Assembly: GCA_029204225.1 (NCBI GenBank)
Contig: CM055110.1
Location: forward strand, 38,928,015-38,992,014
Source: Diphasiastrum complanatum
Lineage: Eukaryota; Streptophyta; Lycopodiopsida; Lycopodiales; Lycopodiaceae
Length of the DNA stretch: 64,000 nucleotides
Direction of reading: 5' to 3'
The notes under the pieces are model-generated. The model saw nothing but the letters and a program-made list of their open reading frames with translations, did no database searches and was not told the DNA's origin. This document shows positions 1 through 13,249 of the stretch, one piece after another (position 1 is the stretch's first letter; the number at the start of each line of letters is the position of its first letter). A program made the translations under genes and the position numbers.

Positions 1-231
1 GTTTTGGATTTTCACTCCTTGTAGCTCTTGGTGTGTGAACACTACTATTTCTTTGCAGTATCGCTACCACGCGAGAATCTTTCACAGATTCTAGACGATC
101 TTGGATCCCTCGCGTTGTTCCGATATCAGGTTATTCACTAATATCGCCATCACACGAGGATTTCCTGATTGTCTTCTTACTCCTTGCCACCCCACGTCGT
201 AGCGATACTCGGCCCTACTGGTCATACTTGC

Positions 232-450
232 GAGATGGCCGTCTCATCCTCTAATACTTTTGATTCTGCGTTGCACGCCTTCCTCATTGAATCCGGTGTT
301 GGTAACTACATAGGTCACTATAAGACGTATTTCAATATGTCTTTTGATATTGAGAGGTTTGGATCAGAACATAAATCCTATTTTCCAGCGTTGTATAAAG
401 AGTATTTTGATAGTCTGAATCAGTCTATGTTGATAATGGATAATCTATGA
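232..450 (+). CDS. Unrecognised exon-like ORF block 1
   Basis: An open frame runs from the first ATG at 232 to a TGA at 448-450, about 72 codons. It contains the motif NYIGHYKTYFNMSFDIERF and a Tyr/Phe-rich C-terminal half. The frame stays open upstream of the ATG to a stop at 166-168, so this may be an internal exon rather than a start. It lies just before the coding block at 590 on the same strand. I do not recognise a family. It could be the first part of a multi-exon gene or chance coding potential. Confidence 0.25.
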   Translation, partial: EMAVSSSNTFDSALHAFLIESGVGNYIGHYKTYFNMSFDIERFGSEHKSYFPALYKEYFDSLNQSMLIMDNL

Positions 451-589
451 CTCATCCATTTCCATGACCTAGTACTTGTCCAACCATCTTCAAAGCAAAG
501 CCACAACCTATGATTCACAAAAATTGTGAGTGATTTTAAACGTGTGGTCCATTGTGACTAGCACAATCGATCATGTCGTTTTTTGCAGG

Positions 590-1593
590 AAGGCATTGGC
601 TTTGTGTTTTATCTTTTTGCTCTTGTTCCTGAGAAGGCAAGAACTTCGAGGCTTAGCATTGAGAGTGCCTCATCATCAACTGATTCTGTGATATCAGAGT
701 CAGCTATTGTTGATGACGCCTTGGATGCTGACGAGGAGGCAAGATTGGCATCAATGTACGACCCAACCGAGTCTCGTGCATTGTCCATTTCTTCCTTATC
801 TGACATGAATCCATATGACAAAACCAAAACTCTCCTCGATTTGCCAGTGTATTACATAAATAGTGTCGCATACCTCTCACTGAATGATGTTGGAGATGTT
901 CTTGATTTGAAGGAGGATGAGATAATATCAATTTTGTCTAATTTCATCAAAGAATTTGGGGACTTCATAGATCTCGATGGTGATGATGATCTACGTGCTT
1001 CTATTGCTTACAAAGATGGAGATGAATGGAGAAACCAAGAGAGTTTTATCAAGAAGAGAATGGAAGATGATACAATACAAAGGAAATGGCTCTCTTTTAT
1101 AGATTTTAGAGGTGAGCCTCCTTCACTCTCATTGGCCACTTCATTGGGACAAGGATTCTAATCCAAGCCTTTAAAATAAACACAACTTAAATCTATTGGT
1201 GCTAAGAAAGCACAAGGGCACTCACATGATTCATGTAAGTAGGGCATACCAGGCAAATTTGCCCTGTGAGGAGGAATTTCTAAAAATCCGGAGCAGATAT
1301 GTATCACAATCTTCAAAAACTAGTCCATCCACTGCTTCGATGACCATTGTTGCTGGTCATGATCTACATATTGTTGCACTTATTGAAGCTGATGAGCGTG
1401 ATCTGGTAGGTAAATCTGGTTTTATCTTAATGAGATTTTTATTCAAATATAGTTAGTTTGTATTTCAAGACATGTGACCTTTGCTCATATTTTATAGGCT
1501 ATTGTGGAGGTGGATGTCTTTGCAACAAAGCAGGGATATTTAAGGGAAGGCCAGGGATCACGACAAAGGGATTCATCCCTTCCAATTATTTGA
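590..1593 (+). CDS. Unrecognised multi-exon coding region (hypothetical)
   Basis: A pyrimidine-rich acceptor (ttttttgcag) ends at 589 and is followed by an open frame to 1161. Its product begins Ser/Asp/Glu-rich and continues with a helical-looking stretch (VAYLSLNDVGDVLDLKEDE) and an acidic patch (DLDGDDDL). A good donor (GTGAGC) lies at 1112, before the stop. A second open block ends in a donor GTAGGT at 1406. It splices in phase 0 to an acceptor TTTTATAG, and the resulting frame at 1498 (VEVDVFATKQGYLREGQG) stops at 1593. The junction between the first and second blocks could not be resolved in frame. No known family is recognised. Coding base composition and splice-like borders suggest a real or recently dead gene. 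Confidence 0.35.
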
Positions 1594-1645
1594 AGTGCTT
1601 TGTAAAAAAAAAAGATTTGCATTCATCATAGCAAATTTTCTTCAG

Positions 1646-1935
1646 ATGTTGCGACAGTAATAATGGCAATTAAAGCGTCATCTTATTTCTCGAATAGGCA
1701 TAAATACCCTCTGAATACATATAAAATTATTTTTGCAAAGAGAGACATTGTCATAAAAGTATTTGGCTATGTAGTTGAGAAAGTTCCGAAATGGGCTTCC
1801 GCCTCAGCTGTTTTCTTTGGATACATTGACTTGAGCAAAAGAAGATCGATTGATTTTCTAGATCCATATGATAGAAAAAAATTTCTTCATGGCCACATAG
1901 CAAAGCCGATCATTAAAGACAAAGAGAAACAATGA
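1646..1935 (+). CDS. Unrecognised terminal exon-like ORF
   Basis: An acceptor-like tttcttcag ends at 1645 and is followed by about 96 codons to a TGA at 1933-1935. The product is basic. It contains VIKVFGYVVEKVPKWASA and a Lys/Asp-rich C-terminus (FLDPYDRKKF, KPIIKDKEKQ). The position just after the block at 590-1593 on the same strand suggests the 3' exon of the same hypothetical gene. The upstream block ends in a stop, so an alternative splice or a lesion would be needed to join them. No family recognised. Confidence 0.3.
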
Positions 1936-2042
1936 TTTTGCCTTGCATCGTACATGAAATTATGCGATATAATACATATATTTTTTTTGTCTGATATAAT
2001 GAAACTACTATGGGTTGAGTCTTGCATCAATATTATTTTCAT

Positions 2043-2965
2043 CTATAAATTTGCACGCCTTTTTGAATTTCTGATAATTTGTTGATCTAGTTTTATATCG
2101 GATTTGAATACGTCTGTAGAACCATTGAAATAGCTGGATGATGTAACTAATTTTTTGAGATGTTCCACTGGTTGTGTATTTCGATGAAATGCTGCTCTAG
2201 CTTGCCAATGCGATTTCTCCATTCCTTGTGATGACCAAATACTTAGACTGTCGTAAGCTTTTGCAAAAAATGATGCATGTGACATTAGGTCTCCAGCCAA
2301 ATGCCATTCCACCTTAAAATCACCTATTCCAAGAACATTGAGTGGTGTGTCGCTCATATGATTCTTAATTATCTCTGGATATTCTGTTTTGCTGAAAATC
2401 CAAAATAGAATGTCATGATCTTCTTTTAAAACCTGTTTGAAACACAAAATCATGAACTATTTTAGGAGAATTGAACTCAGACCTATAATAACGAAACAAT
2501 ATTAGCTTAAAACACAAAACCATTAATTCTCGAAATGAATTAGTTGCTAGTACTGAATAGAATATATTTAAACCTGGAAAGCTGCCAACCACCAAATATT
2601 ATTTTCGGACTGCACAATGAAATCAAGACTCTCCGAGTTTATCGTATTGCTTAATGCTCCATTCATAGGTGCTTTTTACAATATTTTGATTTTTATAGGT
2701 TTTTTACACTATTTTAGCTACTTATGTTAGCTTTCCATAGGTTTTTGAATTGTTTTTTTTTTAATTTTTAGGCTTTTTTTCCTACTTTTGTATTATCAAG
2801 TTCATGGAAGGGATGAGGAGAAAGGAGAGCACAGTTAAAGCACCAAATAATCCCATAAGCATCATAAGCATTTGGTGCAACATCAACAGTTTCCAAGCTA
2901 TATATAAACTCTTCAACTAGTTGATTTTGCACAAATTTTTCCATTTTACTAAAATGGACCCCCAA
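2043..2965 (-). pseudogene. Unrecognised minus-strand coding fragments
   Basis: Three adjacent minus-strand ORFs lie at 2768-2965, 2413-2595 and 2043-2453. The last is the most protein-like (about 136 codons) with motifs VLGIGDFKVEWHLAGDLMSH and GMEKSHWQARAAFHRNTQ. The first has APNAYDAYGIIWCFNC. They look like exons or fragments of one larger minus-strand protein, possibly transposon-derived. I cannot assign a family. It lies tail-to-tail with the plus-strand blocks at 0.2-1.9 kb. Coding potential is visible, but no complete gene model can be built. Confidence 0.3.
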
Positions 2966-3102
2966 AAAATACTTTTCATTCTCAATTAACCTTTATTATG
3001 GAGATCTTATGTCTTCTTGCCACGTGGCATAGCATTTGTCCCATAAGCATTTATGGAATTTGACCGGGCTCCTCTTCTTTTCTTTTTAGTAAAAAAAAAA
3101 AC

Positions 3103-3219
<117 letters not shown>

Positions 3220-3329
3220 CTTCTTTTCCACACACAAGCTAAAAAAGTTTTAAAAAAATTACCATTTGTTGAACACATGAAATTCAAGGAGGTTGCAATA
3301 TTTTTGAAATCTAAAAATTCAAAGCAATG

Positions 3330-3400
3330 TGAATTTTTTTGGTAGGTAAGAGGGTTATCATATAAAGATGAATTGTGTTAAAAACCCATAGTATGTTTCC
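3330..3400 (+). pseudogene. Copia reverse-transcriptase scrap, left flank of the foldback element
   Basis: The plus strand reads EGYHIKMNCVKNP, a stop, then Y at 3350-3394. This resembles the copia RT stretch that precedes the conserved YGLKQAP motif. The matching continuation (YDLKLGPR) starts at 5783, just beyond the foldback element, so the two pieces were probably one RT gene split by an insertion. The match is weak and short. Confidence 0.3.
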
Positions 3401-3419
3401 ATTCCTGCTGTAGGCTAAG

Positions 3420-3960
3420 TTTTGCGATACCCAAAATCAGAATTTTTTGATACGGAATCGACTCAAAAAAATCCTAATTCTTCGATACCCAAAATCAGAA
3501 TTTTTCGATATCCAAAATCCGAATTTTTCGATACGGGATCGACTTGGAAAATTCTGAATTTTTCAATATCCAAAATCAGAATTTTCGATACCCAAAATAA
3601 ATAAAAAATTGATACAAAAAATTAAAATTTTTCAATATGGAATTGACTCGAGAAATTGGAAATTCTTCAATACCCAAAATCGGAATTCTTCGATACCCAA
3701 AATCAAAATATTTTTGATACCCAAAGTCGGAATTTTTTTATTCCCAAAATCAGAAATTTTCAATATGGGATCGAATAAAAAAAATTCGAAATTTTTCAAC
3801 ACGGAATCGACTCAAAAAATTCCAAAATTTTTCAATACCCAAAATTATAATTTCCAATACTCAAAATCAGAAATTTTCGATACCCAAAGTCAAAAAATCT
3901 TTGATACGGGACTCGGAAAATTCGGAATTTGTCGATACCCAAAATCAGAATTTTTACTAA
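3420..3960. repeat. Left outer arm: degenerate ~24 bp tandem repeats
   Basis: Roughly 20 diverged copies of a unit like GATACCCAAAATCAGAATTT alternate with variants containing GATACGGAATCGACTC. The unit reappears in reverse complement at 5050-5760. Repeat-derived ORFs here are not genes. Confidence 0.85.
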
Positions 3961-4004
3961 TATATATGTGTGTGTGTGTGTGTGTGTGTATCTATATATA
4001 TATA

Positions 4005-4375
4005 TAATTCATATTTTTAGTAAAAAATAAATCTGAGGAGCCCATCCGCCGCGGCGGGTGGGCTCTTTCCTCTTTTTGTTTTTTAGTATAAGAAAAGTAT
4101 ATATAACTCATATATATACAATAGGGTTATTGTTACTGAATTCGCCTAGTATTCCCCTCGCTTTCCGCCTCCATGTTTGGCATGGCACCCCCGGGAATGA
4201 GTAGGCAAATTACTCCGAAATTGTCCACAGTCCTTCCATTCAGGCGCTATGCGAACCGAAGACACATCAAGGCATTGTTCGCAAGATGAGTGGTCTGCAT
4301 TCAATCCCGTTGAGGTGGAGGCTCCACGTACTACTCACGGCACTCCATGAGGGTGGGTGCGTGGTAGGTATTTCG
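4005..4375. repeat. Left inner arm of the foldback element
   Basis: Reverse-complementary to about 4560-4965. Shared landmarks include CTGAGGAGCCCA, TTTGGCATGGCACCCC, GCGAACCGAAGAC and TACTACTCACGGCA. Each arm also carries its own short hairpin (gcccatccgccgcggcgggtgggc on the left, around 4036-4065). Confidence 0.85.
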
Positions 4376-4528
4376 GACTTTCGTCATGGAGATTATGTGG
4401 GTTTCCACCCACTAAAACCACTCTAGTGGCTTTGCCGTACCGGGTTCGTCACCTCCCTCAGTTTGACAAGGCTAGTGCCATACACGGATAGTGCATAGGC
4501 TTATCTATATAACTCATATATATAACTC

Positions 4529-5760
<1,232 letters not shown>

Positions 5761-5780
5761 CTACAACGGGAATATCTATG

Positions 5781-6270
5781 ATCTGAAGTTAGGACCAAGA
5801 GTTTCAAATGCACATATTAATGAACACTTTGAGAGTAAGAACATTGTGAGAAATGAAATAGATCCAAATTTGTATGCTCTCAAGGATCATGGTTATATCA
5901 TGTTCATTATAGTTTATGTTGATGATTTGATTATAACTAGAAGTGATAATGTGCTTGTTGGAGAAATCAATTTGTGTTTCTTGGAAATAGCTTTGATATG
6001 GCAGATCTAGGCTTGATTCAGTATCACTTGAGTTTGTAGGTTTGACAAAGGAAAACTAACTCAAGTGAAATATGAAAATGAATTGTTGAAGGGATCTAAT
6101 ATGAATGAGTGAAAGTTGCTAACTACACCTGATCACTATTAGTACATGCAACTAATTAGACCCTTATTTGTCTTACTCATGGACATCCTAATATTCTAAT
6201 TTTGTTGCTTTTCTAAGTCAATTCATGTCTAAGCCACGGCAGACTCATTGACATGCTAATATTGACAGTT
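5781..6270 (+). pseudogene. Copia reverse transcriptase / RNase H relic
   Basis: Right of the foldback terminus the plus strand reads YDLKLGPR (relic of YGLKQAPR), then INEHFESKN and the catalytic IVYVDDLIITRSD box. Frame-shifted remains of the linker to RNase H follow, with SQFMSKPRQTH visible near 6214-6250. These are diagnostic Ty1-copia pol motifs in the correct order. The frame is broken and no LTRs are seen, so this is an old truncated copy. It starts abruptly at the foldback element, consistent with being the target of that insertion. Confidence 0.7.
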
Positions 6271-8520
6271 GTGACTAGTTAAGTACCAAACTGTGTGAAC
6301 TAAGCTATTATAAGGTCACTAAGTTTTAGGGGTTTATTGTACTTTCTCTGGCTAATAGGGATATTGTGGTCTTTCTCTTTTGGTGGCTATGTGGCTTGTG
6401 CTTCTACTTTCAATAGTTCAATGTGTATGCTTTGTTGATAACAACAATATTAGTTTTCTTTAAAGCTTGTATTTGACATGCTCCTTTTTCATTTTGGCCT
6501 TTAGTGAATTCAAGTTGAAGTTACAAAATGTTATTGTCTTGTGATTTAGAAAGAAGATCCCTTGTCTACAATAAATGTTGACAAGTTCCCTCAAGCGACG
6601 AGCTCCATTATGCTAATATTCTAAAAATAGAAATTATGTTGGGATTTTAACATGTGGTACCATCACTCACTATTAATATCTTGCTTTGTCTTATTCAATA
6701 ACTATGGTCTAGCAGTCAAGTATATTGCAAGGCTTATCACTATCATGATTATAATCTCAACATACAAATTATCTTGGGATTTTTAAAGTGTTACCATGTC
6801 ACTCATTATCAACATTTTACAATGTCTTATTCAATAGCTATGGTTTGGCAATCAAGCATATGGCAAGGCTTGCCACTATCATGACCATTTATCATGGATT
6901 TGATCATTCATTTTCATTTTGATTCATTTATTTGTTGTATTACTATGTGTATGCTAGCTTCAGTACTTAGTTATACTTTACTAGAATCTCATGACCAAAA
7001 TCTCATGGATGTTACTTATGCACAATCAACAATAAATTTCAACGTTTTTTGGACCCACTTTGAATGATTGAAATAAATTCATCATCTATTCCACCATGCA
7101 ACGTGTTAGATTTTTAATCCATATAGAAATACCCATGGTCACTAGAATTTGGGAGAATATTATAGCATATACTTCAAACATGCATTGCACTCTATAAGAA
7201 TATGCGGACCTATGGAGGAGCAAACTAAAAGAACTATTGCTTGAATATGACTAAGGGATAAAAAAAGCATATACTAACAAAACATAACAAAAAAAATTCA
7301 AAACAAAATTTGCAGAAAGCTAGGGAAGGCATCATGGGAGAGGATAATGTGCAATGAGAGTATATGAAATTAATTACCTTTGCATAATTTTGTAGCATAT
7401 CCTTGAAGACTATACCCTCAAAAAAGCACATACATCAAATTTTTTATGTTCGTGATTATTGATTCTTATTTCATATGAAAAGCATGTTGTATAATCAAAT
7501 ACTAACTATTGGATAGAAGAAAAAGAAAAAGAGCTACAATAAACAATATTAGTATACGTAGCATAAGAAATTTTAGTGATGAAAAAGTCCAAGTATTATA
7601 TTTTATCTTGGTATTGTACTAAGAATAGAGGTAGGTAAGTTCTTCTATTCTTTGTGAAATCTCAGCTTCTTATTAAAGTATATGATCAAAAGTATTACTG
7701 TTATATTGACCTGGAAACATAATACCCTCTTGAAAAATTTTAGCTACTTATAGAATTGCAATCTAGATAACTATCGAACTTTTGTATTTTTTATATGCTA
7801 TATTTCAATCACCATCGGGTCGCAATTTATTTGCTTTGAATTTTTTCTCCTCTAGAAATCCAATAAACCATATTAGGCACTTAGATCTCCGCTGTACTAT
7901 TTATTAACAAGTCAATTTCTTTATAGTAACAAATGTAGGAAGCAATGTCTATTGTGTGTGAATAGAGAAAAAACAAAACTTACTAAAATACTCATAGTAC
8001 TGAAGTCATTCACAATGTGGACAATGATACCTATTATGTTTTATCAAAGGTGACTTATCAACGTTCTCACACTTTGCCATGAGCCCATGGACATTATTTT
8101 TGGAGGCATCCTTGTTTCCAACTTTCCTCCAAAGTCCCTTCTATATATATTTCTAAATGGATGATTCTCCCGCAAGTATTTGTGATGATTTTCATACACA
8201 ACTTTGCTTAGATGACGTGAGTGTCGAGCATCAATATTTGGTCCACAAAGGAGACATGCGTTATATCCAGAAATTGTAAAACCTCAAAAAATCAAATGAA
8301 ACCACCTTGTGTGGGATAGTGGTCCCTGTGAAAAAATCAGATCCAAAATGCAATTAATGAATCAATAGATCTTTAGCTAAATTTGGATGCACATCTCTTT
8401 GCATCAACAATGTAGAAAACATGCATCTAACAAGATAGAACATGAAAATTAATGCATAACTCATCAAGAAACTGTAGAACACCTCAACAGACAAATTTCG
8501 GTTCTACCAACAAAGTGCAC
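6271..8520. other. Intergenic, AT-rich, no gene seen
   Basis: About 2.2 kb without a supportable coding region. A weak internal similarity is visible between about 6650-6740 and 6770-6870 (tgtcttattcaataactatgg type phrases). Confidence 0.6.
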
Positions 8521-8526
8521 AATCTA

Positions 8527-9131
8527 ATTGACAAAGGCTGAGAACTTGAAACTGTCGCAAAACTCAAAACTCGAACTCGAAACTTTTCGATTCTTGTTCA
8601 AACTCGAAACTCGAACTCGAAATTGTCGCGAACAACAAACTGTCATGGACAAATAAATTGTCGCGAACAAGAAACGAACTCGATAGATAAACTGTCGCGA
8701 ACAAAAATCTTTCGAGTCTAGAAACAGAACGTTTGTTGAATATCAACCGTCTTAACGGTTAGATCGACTGTTATAGAAGGAAAGGCCAAAAGACCTATCC
8801 TGTGACAATATAAATACATGTACACTTACTCGTTGTAAACCAACAAGGCAGCAAGAGATGTATACAGATGAATCAGAATCAGAATTATAAAAATTTGACT
8901 GATCAAAGTTTCTCAGCAGATGATTTTTCTCAGTTGTTAAGATTGTCTAAAATTGTCTATCACACTCACACATATATTTCTTAAATTCGTTTGCTTTATT
9001 CAATTAAAGTAGAAACTGCTCTATTAGTACATAGACCTGAATCATACCTGATTAAAGAAACTGATATTAGTTTGATTTATTTCAACTTTCATCGTGTTCT
9101 CTGAAGAAGAATTCTTAGTATTTTTCTATAG
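8527..9131 (+). repeat. Probable 5' LTR of copia I
   Basis: The region lies immediately upstream of a tRNA-iMet-type primer-binding site. It carries a TATA-like tataaata at about 8810 and a cluster of AACTCGAA / TGTCGCGAAC repeats at 8560-8705, as expected of LTR enhancer and promoter sequence. Exact borders are not defined and no matching 3' LTR was found, so the left edge is a guess. Confidence 0.5.
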
Positions 9132-9143
9132 TGGTATCAGAGC
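9132..9143 (+). other. Copia I primer-binding site
   Basis: TGGTATCAGAGC, complementary to the 3' end of initiator methionine tRNA, is the standard plant copia PBS. It lies about 56 bp before the gag start codon. Confidence 0.8.
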
Positions 9144-9198
9144 GCATCTCTCACATCCATCAACGGTCGTATCTAGAGCTTATTCGAAAGATTAGGAG

Positions 9199-10060
9199 AT
9201 GTCTTCGATTAGCAGCATTCAGTCTAAGATCAGTACAATTTTGGATACAGAAGGTTCGAGTTATTTAATCTGGAAGTTAAAGACTTCACTCATACTGAAG
9301 GGCGAAGGTCTTTGGCATTGGATAGAACCAACAGAAGAGAAGCCAATTACTCCTGGCAAAGAACTTCGAGAATGGAGTTTGAAAAATGACAAAGCTATAG
9401 CAATTATTGCTTCAGTGAATGACAACATAATGCTAGATCTTTCATCAACTTCAAATGCGAAAGAATTGTGGGAAGAATTGCAAACCAAGAATGAGACTCT
9501 ATCTCATAATCAAATTATGTTCTTGGAAGACCAATTGACTTACCTACAATGGGATGGCAAAGATCTGAACAAAAGGATCTGTTTATTTCTTTGCAAAATT
9601 CCGGCACGGAAAATACAATCTCAAAGGAAAAACAACTTCTTCGAGCCCTAACCAGGTCATTCCATACAACTCAAACTTTACTCGCGAAAGATTTGTCTAT
9701 AACACTTCAAAAGGCAATAGATGGAGTCAAAGAGGAAGTAGAAGCTCACAAATGTTATGACAATAATGGTGATTTGGAAAAAGCTCTATTTACTCAGAAG
9801 AATAAATCTTCGAAGAAGTTTAAGTCTAAAAGGGAGTCGTCTAAGAAGAATGGAAATCATTCAGATGAATCCAAGACAAATGATCGACAATCAGGAAAAC
9901 AATAGAAAGATTCTGGTGATGGGAAGATTTGCAATAGATGCAAAAGATCTGATCATACAGAAGACAAGTGTTGGTTGAATCCAAAGATTGATTGTATTCA
10001 TTGTCATAAACAGGGCCATGCAGCAGTAGACTGGTATCAAAATCCCAGGAACAAAAAGGA
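9199..10060 (+). pseudogene. Copia I gag with zinc knuckles (frameshifted)
   Basis: ATG at 9199 opens a copia Gag. The early SYLIWKLKTSLILKGE and LWEELQTKNETLSHNQ regions are typical of the capsid (UBN2/DUF4219-type) domain. The frame shifts near 9550-9600 and continues in another frame to a TAG at 9903-9905, Lys/Ser-rich at its end. Knuckle-like CNRCKRSDHTEDKCW (about 9929-9973) and CIHCHKQGHAAVDW (about 9994-10035) follow. In the second, the last Cys of the CCHC knuckle is replaced by Trp. With at least one frameshift and a stop this is non-functional. Confidence 0.8.
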
Positions 10061-10204
10061 GCAGAATCGAAGCAAACCTTCAGATTCAAATTTTGTCGAA
10101 GACAAAGCAGAATGCTCCAGAGCAGCAGAAGAAAGGACAACAAGAAACTCAGCGACATATATTTGTGTTGATCTATGTTGTTCATCAAATTCAAAAATTT
10201 GAGA

Positions 10205-11600
10205 AGTAGTACTTGATTTGGGAGCCACCTCACATTTTGTTTCCTTGAAACAAATTTTGTTTGAGTATAAGAAGACAAATTATTTGAGGTTCATTATACT
10301 TGGAGACGGTTCTAAGCATGTAGTTGATGGACCTGGTGTACTGTGGTTAGACACGAATCAAGGTGACAAGAAACTGGAGGAAGTTTTCTATGTTCGTACT
10401 CTTGATAAAGATCTTCTATCCGTAGCAAAGATAGTCGATACAAGAATGTTAGTAACCTTCACAAGGGACTTTTGTAAATTGTTCAATGAAGATTCTGATA
10501 ACCTAGTTGCTAAAGGTAACAGAAGAGGTAATTTGTATCACTTGAACATTCGAACTCGAGTCGAACAAGCAAATCAAACTCAAGAATCGACAGATATTCT
10601 GTGGCACAAGAGGTTATGTCACATGAACATGGAAGCCTTGCACCAAGCCAACAAGAGTCAGAGAATTGAAGGAGTCGAAATCAAGAGTCAGATATTCAAA
10701 CTACTTGCGAATTTTGTCTTAAAGGCAAAATGACTCGAACACCTTTCAGTAAAGATGTTTTTAAAGCAACCAAGGTATTGGAAATTGTATATTCCATTTG
10801 GAGTATTGTCTTTAGGTGATGCAAAATACTTCATAACGTTTATTGACAACTTCAACAAGTTCGTTGTAGTATACTTTATTCGTACAAAATCAGAAGCTTT
10901 CAAAAATTCGTTGAGTATACAAATTGGGCTGAGAAGCAGACATGCAACAAGTTAAAGCAAATTCACACAGATCGTGGAGGTGAGTACATTTCCAACGAAT
11001 TCAAAACTTTTTGTACTAATCGAGGTATTATGCATACAAAGACTACATCATACACACCTCAGCACAATGGAATTGCTGAACGAAGAAATCGTACACTAAT
11101 TAAAGCTGCCAGGTGTATGATGGCTCATGTGAAAGCACCAAAGCAGTTGTGGGTGGAAGCAGTGGCTACGTCGAACTATCTTCAGAATCGAATTCTGAAA
11201 TCTCGAATACCAGATAAAACTCCTCACAAAATATGGTGGAAGTCAAAGCCAAATCTGGCTCATGTTTGGACATTCAGATGTGCAGTTTATCTGCACATAC
11301 CAGACAAATTGAGAAAGAAACTCGATCAAAAGATAGAACAAGGTTTTCTAGTAGGATTCGAGTTACATTCTTCATATTATTGAGTCTACATACCCGAAAC
11401 TGGTAGAAGAAAAGTAGTTCGAGATGTCAAATTTGATGAGTCAAAGTACATAGCAGACAGTGACTTAGTCGGCTATGAAATTCTCAAGACTTATAATGAG
11501 TTACCAACAACAGAAGTAAAGCAATCAGGTAATAAACAAAAATTGCCATCTGGACATAGTAGTGATTCAAAGGGAGTTCAAGATCGAGTACCTAAAAGAC
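10205..11600 (+). pseudogene. Copia I protease-integrase region (decayed)
   Basis: The protease appears as VVLDLGATSHFV (about 10207), where the active-site DSGA has become DLGA. The GAG-pre-integrase domain shows LWHKRLCHMNMEAL near 10600. The integrase core follows in several frames. FITFIDNFNKFVVVYF-like sequence lies near 10830, THTDRGGEY-type sequence near 10970, and TPQHNGIAERRNRTL near 11050-11090, the last containing the catalytic Glu. Further DDE-adjacent sequence (APKQLWVEAVATSNYLQNR) follows. Stops and frameshifts separate these blocks, and a TGA lies at 11381-11383. Confidence 0.8.
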
Positions 11601-11653
11601 TCGAATCACCAGTTTAAATTCAAGCAGACCAAGTCGAATCCGAAAATGCAGAA

Positions 11654-13060
11654 TTGAATTCGAGACCTATACAAACTATGAGAAGATCTGATAGACAAAG
11701 AAAACCACCAGTAAGGTTTGGTCGGGATGTCTCAACAAATATAGCCATCGAATTTTGTGGCTTCACAGACGAACCTCAAACATTCAAGGAAGTTATTGAT
11801 GGACCAAATAAAGATCATTGGATTCAAGCAATGGAGGACGAAATGTCATCGATATATAAGAACAATGTATGGACGCTTGCACCTATACCTGATGGAAGAA
11901 GACCAGTTTAATGCAAGTGGATCTACAAGATCAAAAGAGGTCCTGATGGAGATAATATCAGATACAAAGCAAGGTTGGTTGCGAAAGGTTTTTCACAGAA
12001 ATATGGGATCGACTACTCTAATACTTTCTCACCAGTAGTCAAACACACATCAATTCGCCTGTTATTTGCTTATGCAGTGGCTCATGATCTCAAAATCCAT
12101 ATTGTGGATGAGAAAACTGCTTTCTTGCACGCAGAATTAGAAGAAGATTTATTCATGGACCAACCACTGGGTTTTATAAGCCAAGAATATCTAGATTTCG
12201 GATGTCACATGAATAAAAGCATCTATGGTCTGAAACAAGCAGCCGGACAATGGTATAGAAAGAAGAACGAAGCACTACATTCTTTAGTCTTTGAACCTTT
12301 ATTCGCTGAATCGAATGTCTATATCAAACATGTCAAAAATGAAATTATCATTCTAGTTGTTTATGTTGACGACACGCTTATCTTCTCAAGAAAAGATAAA
12401 TTGATTTCAGATGTCAAAAGAGACATTTCTAGAATATTTGATATCGCTGACCTAGGAGAAGCAAAAATCTATCTAGGCTTGCATATCGAAAGAGACTTTG
12501 AAGGTGGTAAGTTGTATCTTCACCAACAAAAGTACACTCAAAAAATCATTGAAGACTTCAACATGCTTGAATGCAAAGGTGTGCATACTCCCATGATACC
12601 TGGAACAATACTGAGTAAGGCGGATTATTCGCAGACTCTCGAAGAAGAGAAATGAATGGCCAATACACCCTATCGAAGGCTGATGGGATCATTGTTGTAT
12701 CTTGCAGACAACACCAAACCTTATATAGCATTTGTAGTATACAGACTAAGCCAATTTAATCAGAACCCAAGATCGTTGCATTGGAAGTTAGCAAAAAGAG
12801 TAGTATAATATCTCCAAGAAACGAAAGACTATGGACTGTGTTATTCGAAAGAAGCTGGATTTTGGATTGAATCTTATAGTGACGCAAGCTGGGCATCCAT
12901 AAAGGATGATAGCAAAAGTATTTCAGAAGGTTGTACTCTAGCATTTGGCGCAGCTATACTTTGGATAAGCAAGAAGCAAACAATAGTAGCTCAATCTTCG
13001 TGTGAGGCCGAATATGTAGCAATAGCTAAGATGGAAAACGAGCTAAAAAATTTTGGATAA
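11654..13060 (+). pseudogene. Copia I reverse transcriptase-RNase H (decayed)
   Basis: The RT begins with HWIQAMEDEMSSIYKNN (about 11817). It continues across a stop near 11910 into RLVAKGFSQKYGIDYSNTFS, YGLKQAAGQWY and the catalytic VVYVDDTLIFSRK box (about 12355-12393). After a stop at 12653 come RNase H motifs: YRRLMGSLLYLA, then an in-frame stop near 12805, SYSDASWAS and QSSCEAEYVAIA (about 12990-13023). Homology ends at about 13060. No 3' LTR could be matched, so the element is truncated as well as mutated. Confidence 0.8.
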
Positions 13061-13249
13061 AAAACTCATCGAATATTGATTGATGCTTTTATTGAAACTA
13101 TTTCCACCTCTAGTCACAGGCTCAACGATGTTGCCCTCTAAGTTGATAGACATAGATTGGTAACAAATGCCCCTTAGGATCTTCAACAAAATAAACCGGT
13201 AGGCTATTATGGTCTTCTTTGGAGTTCGATGACATGCAAGATGATATGA

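Noticed and set aside
3420-4007. Repeat array as a possible CRISPR
   Set aside because: Plant nuclear context, degenerate units without unique spacers, and inverted partner array. It is the arm of a foldback element.
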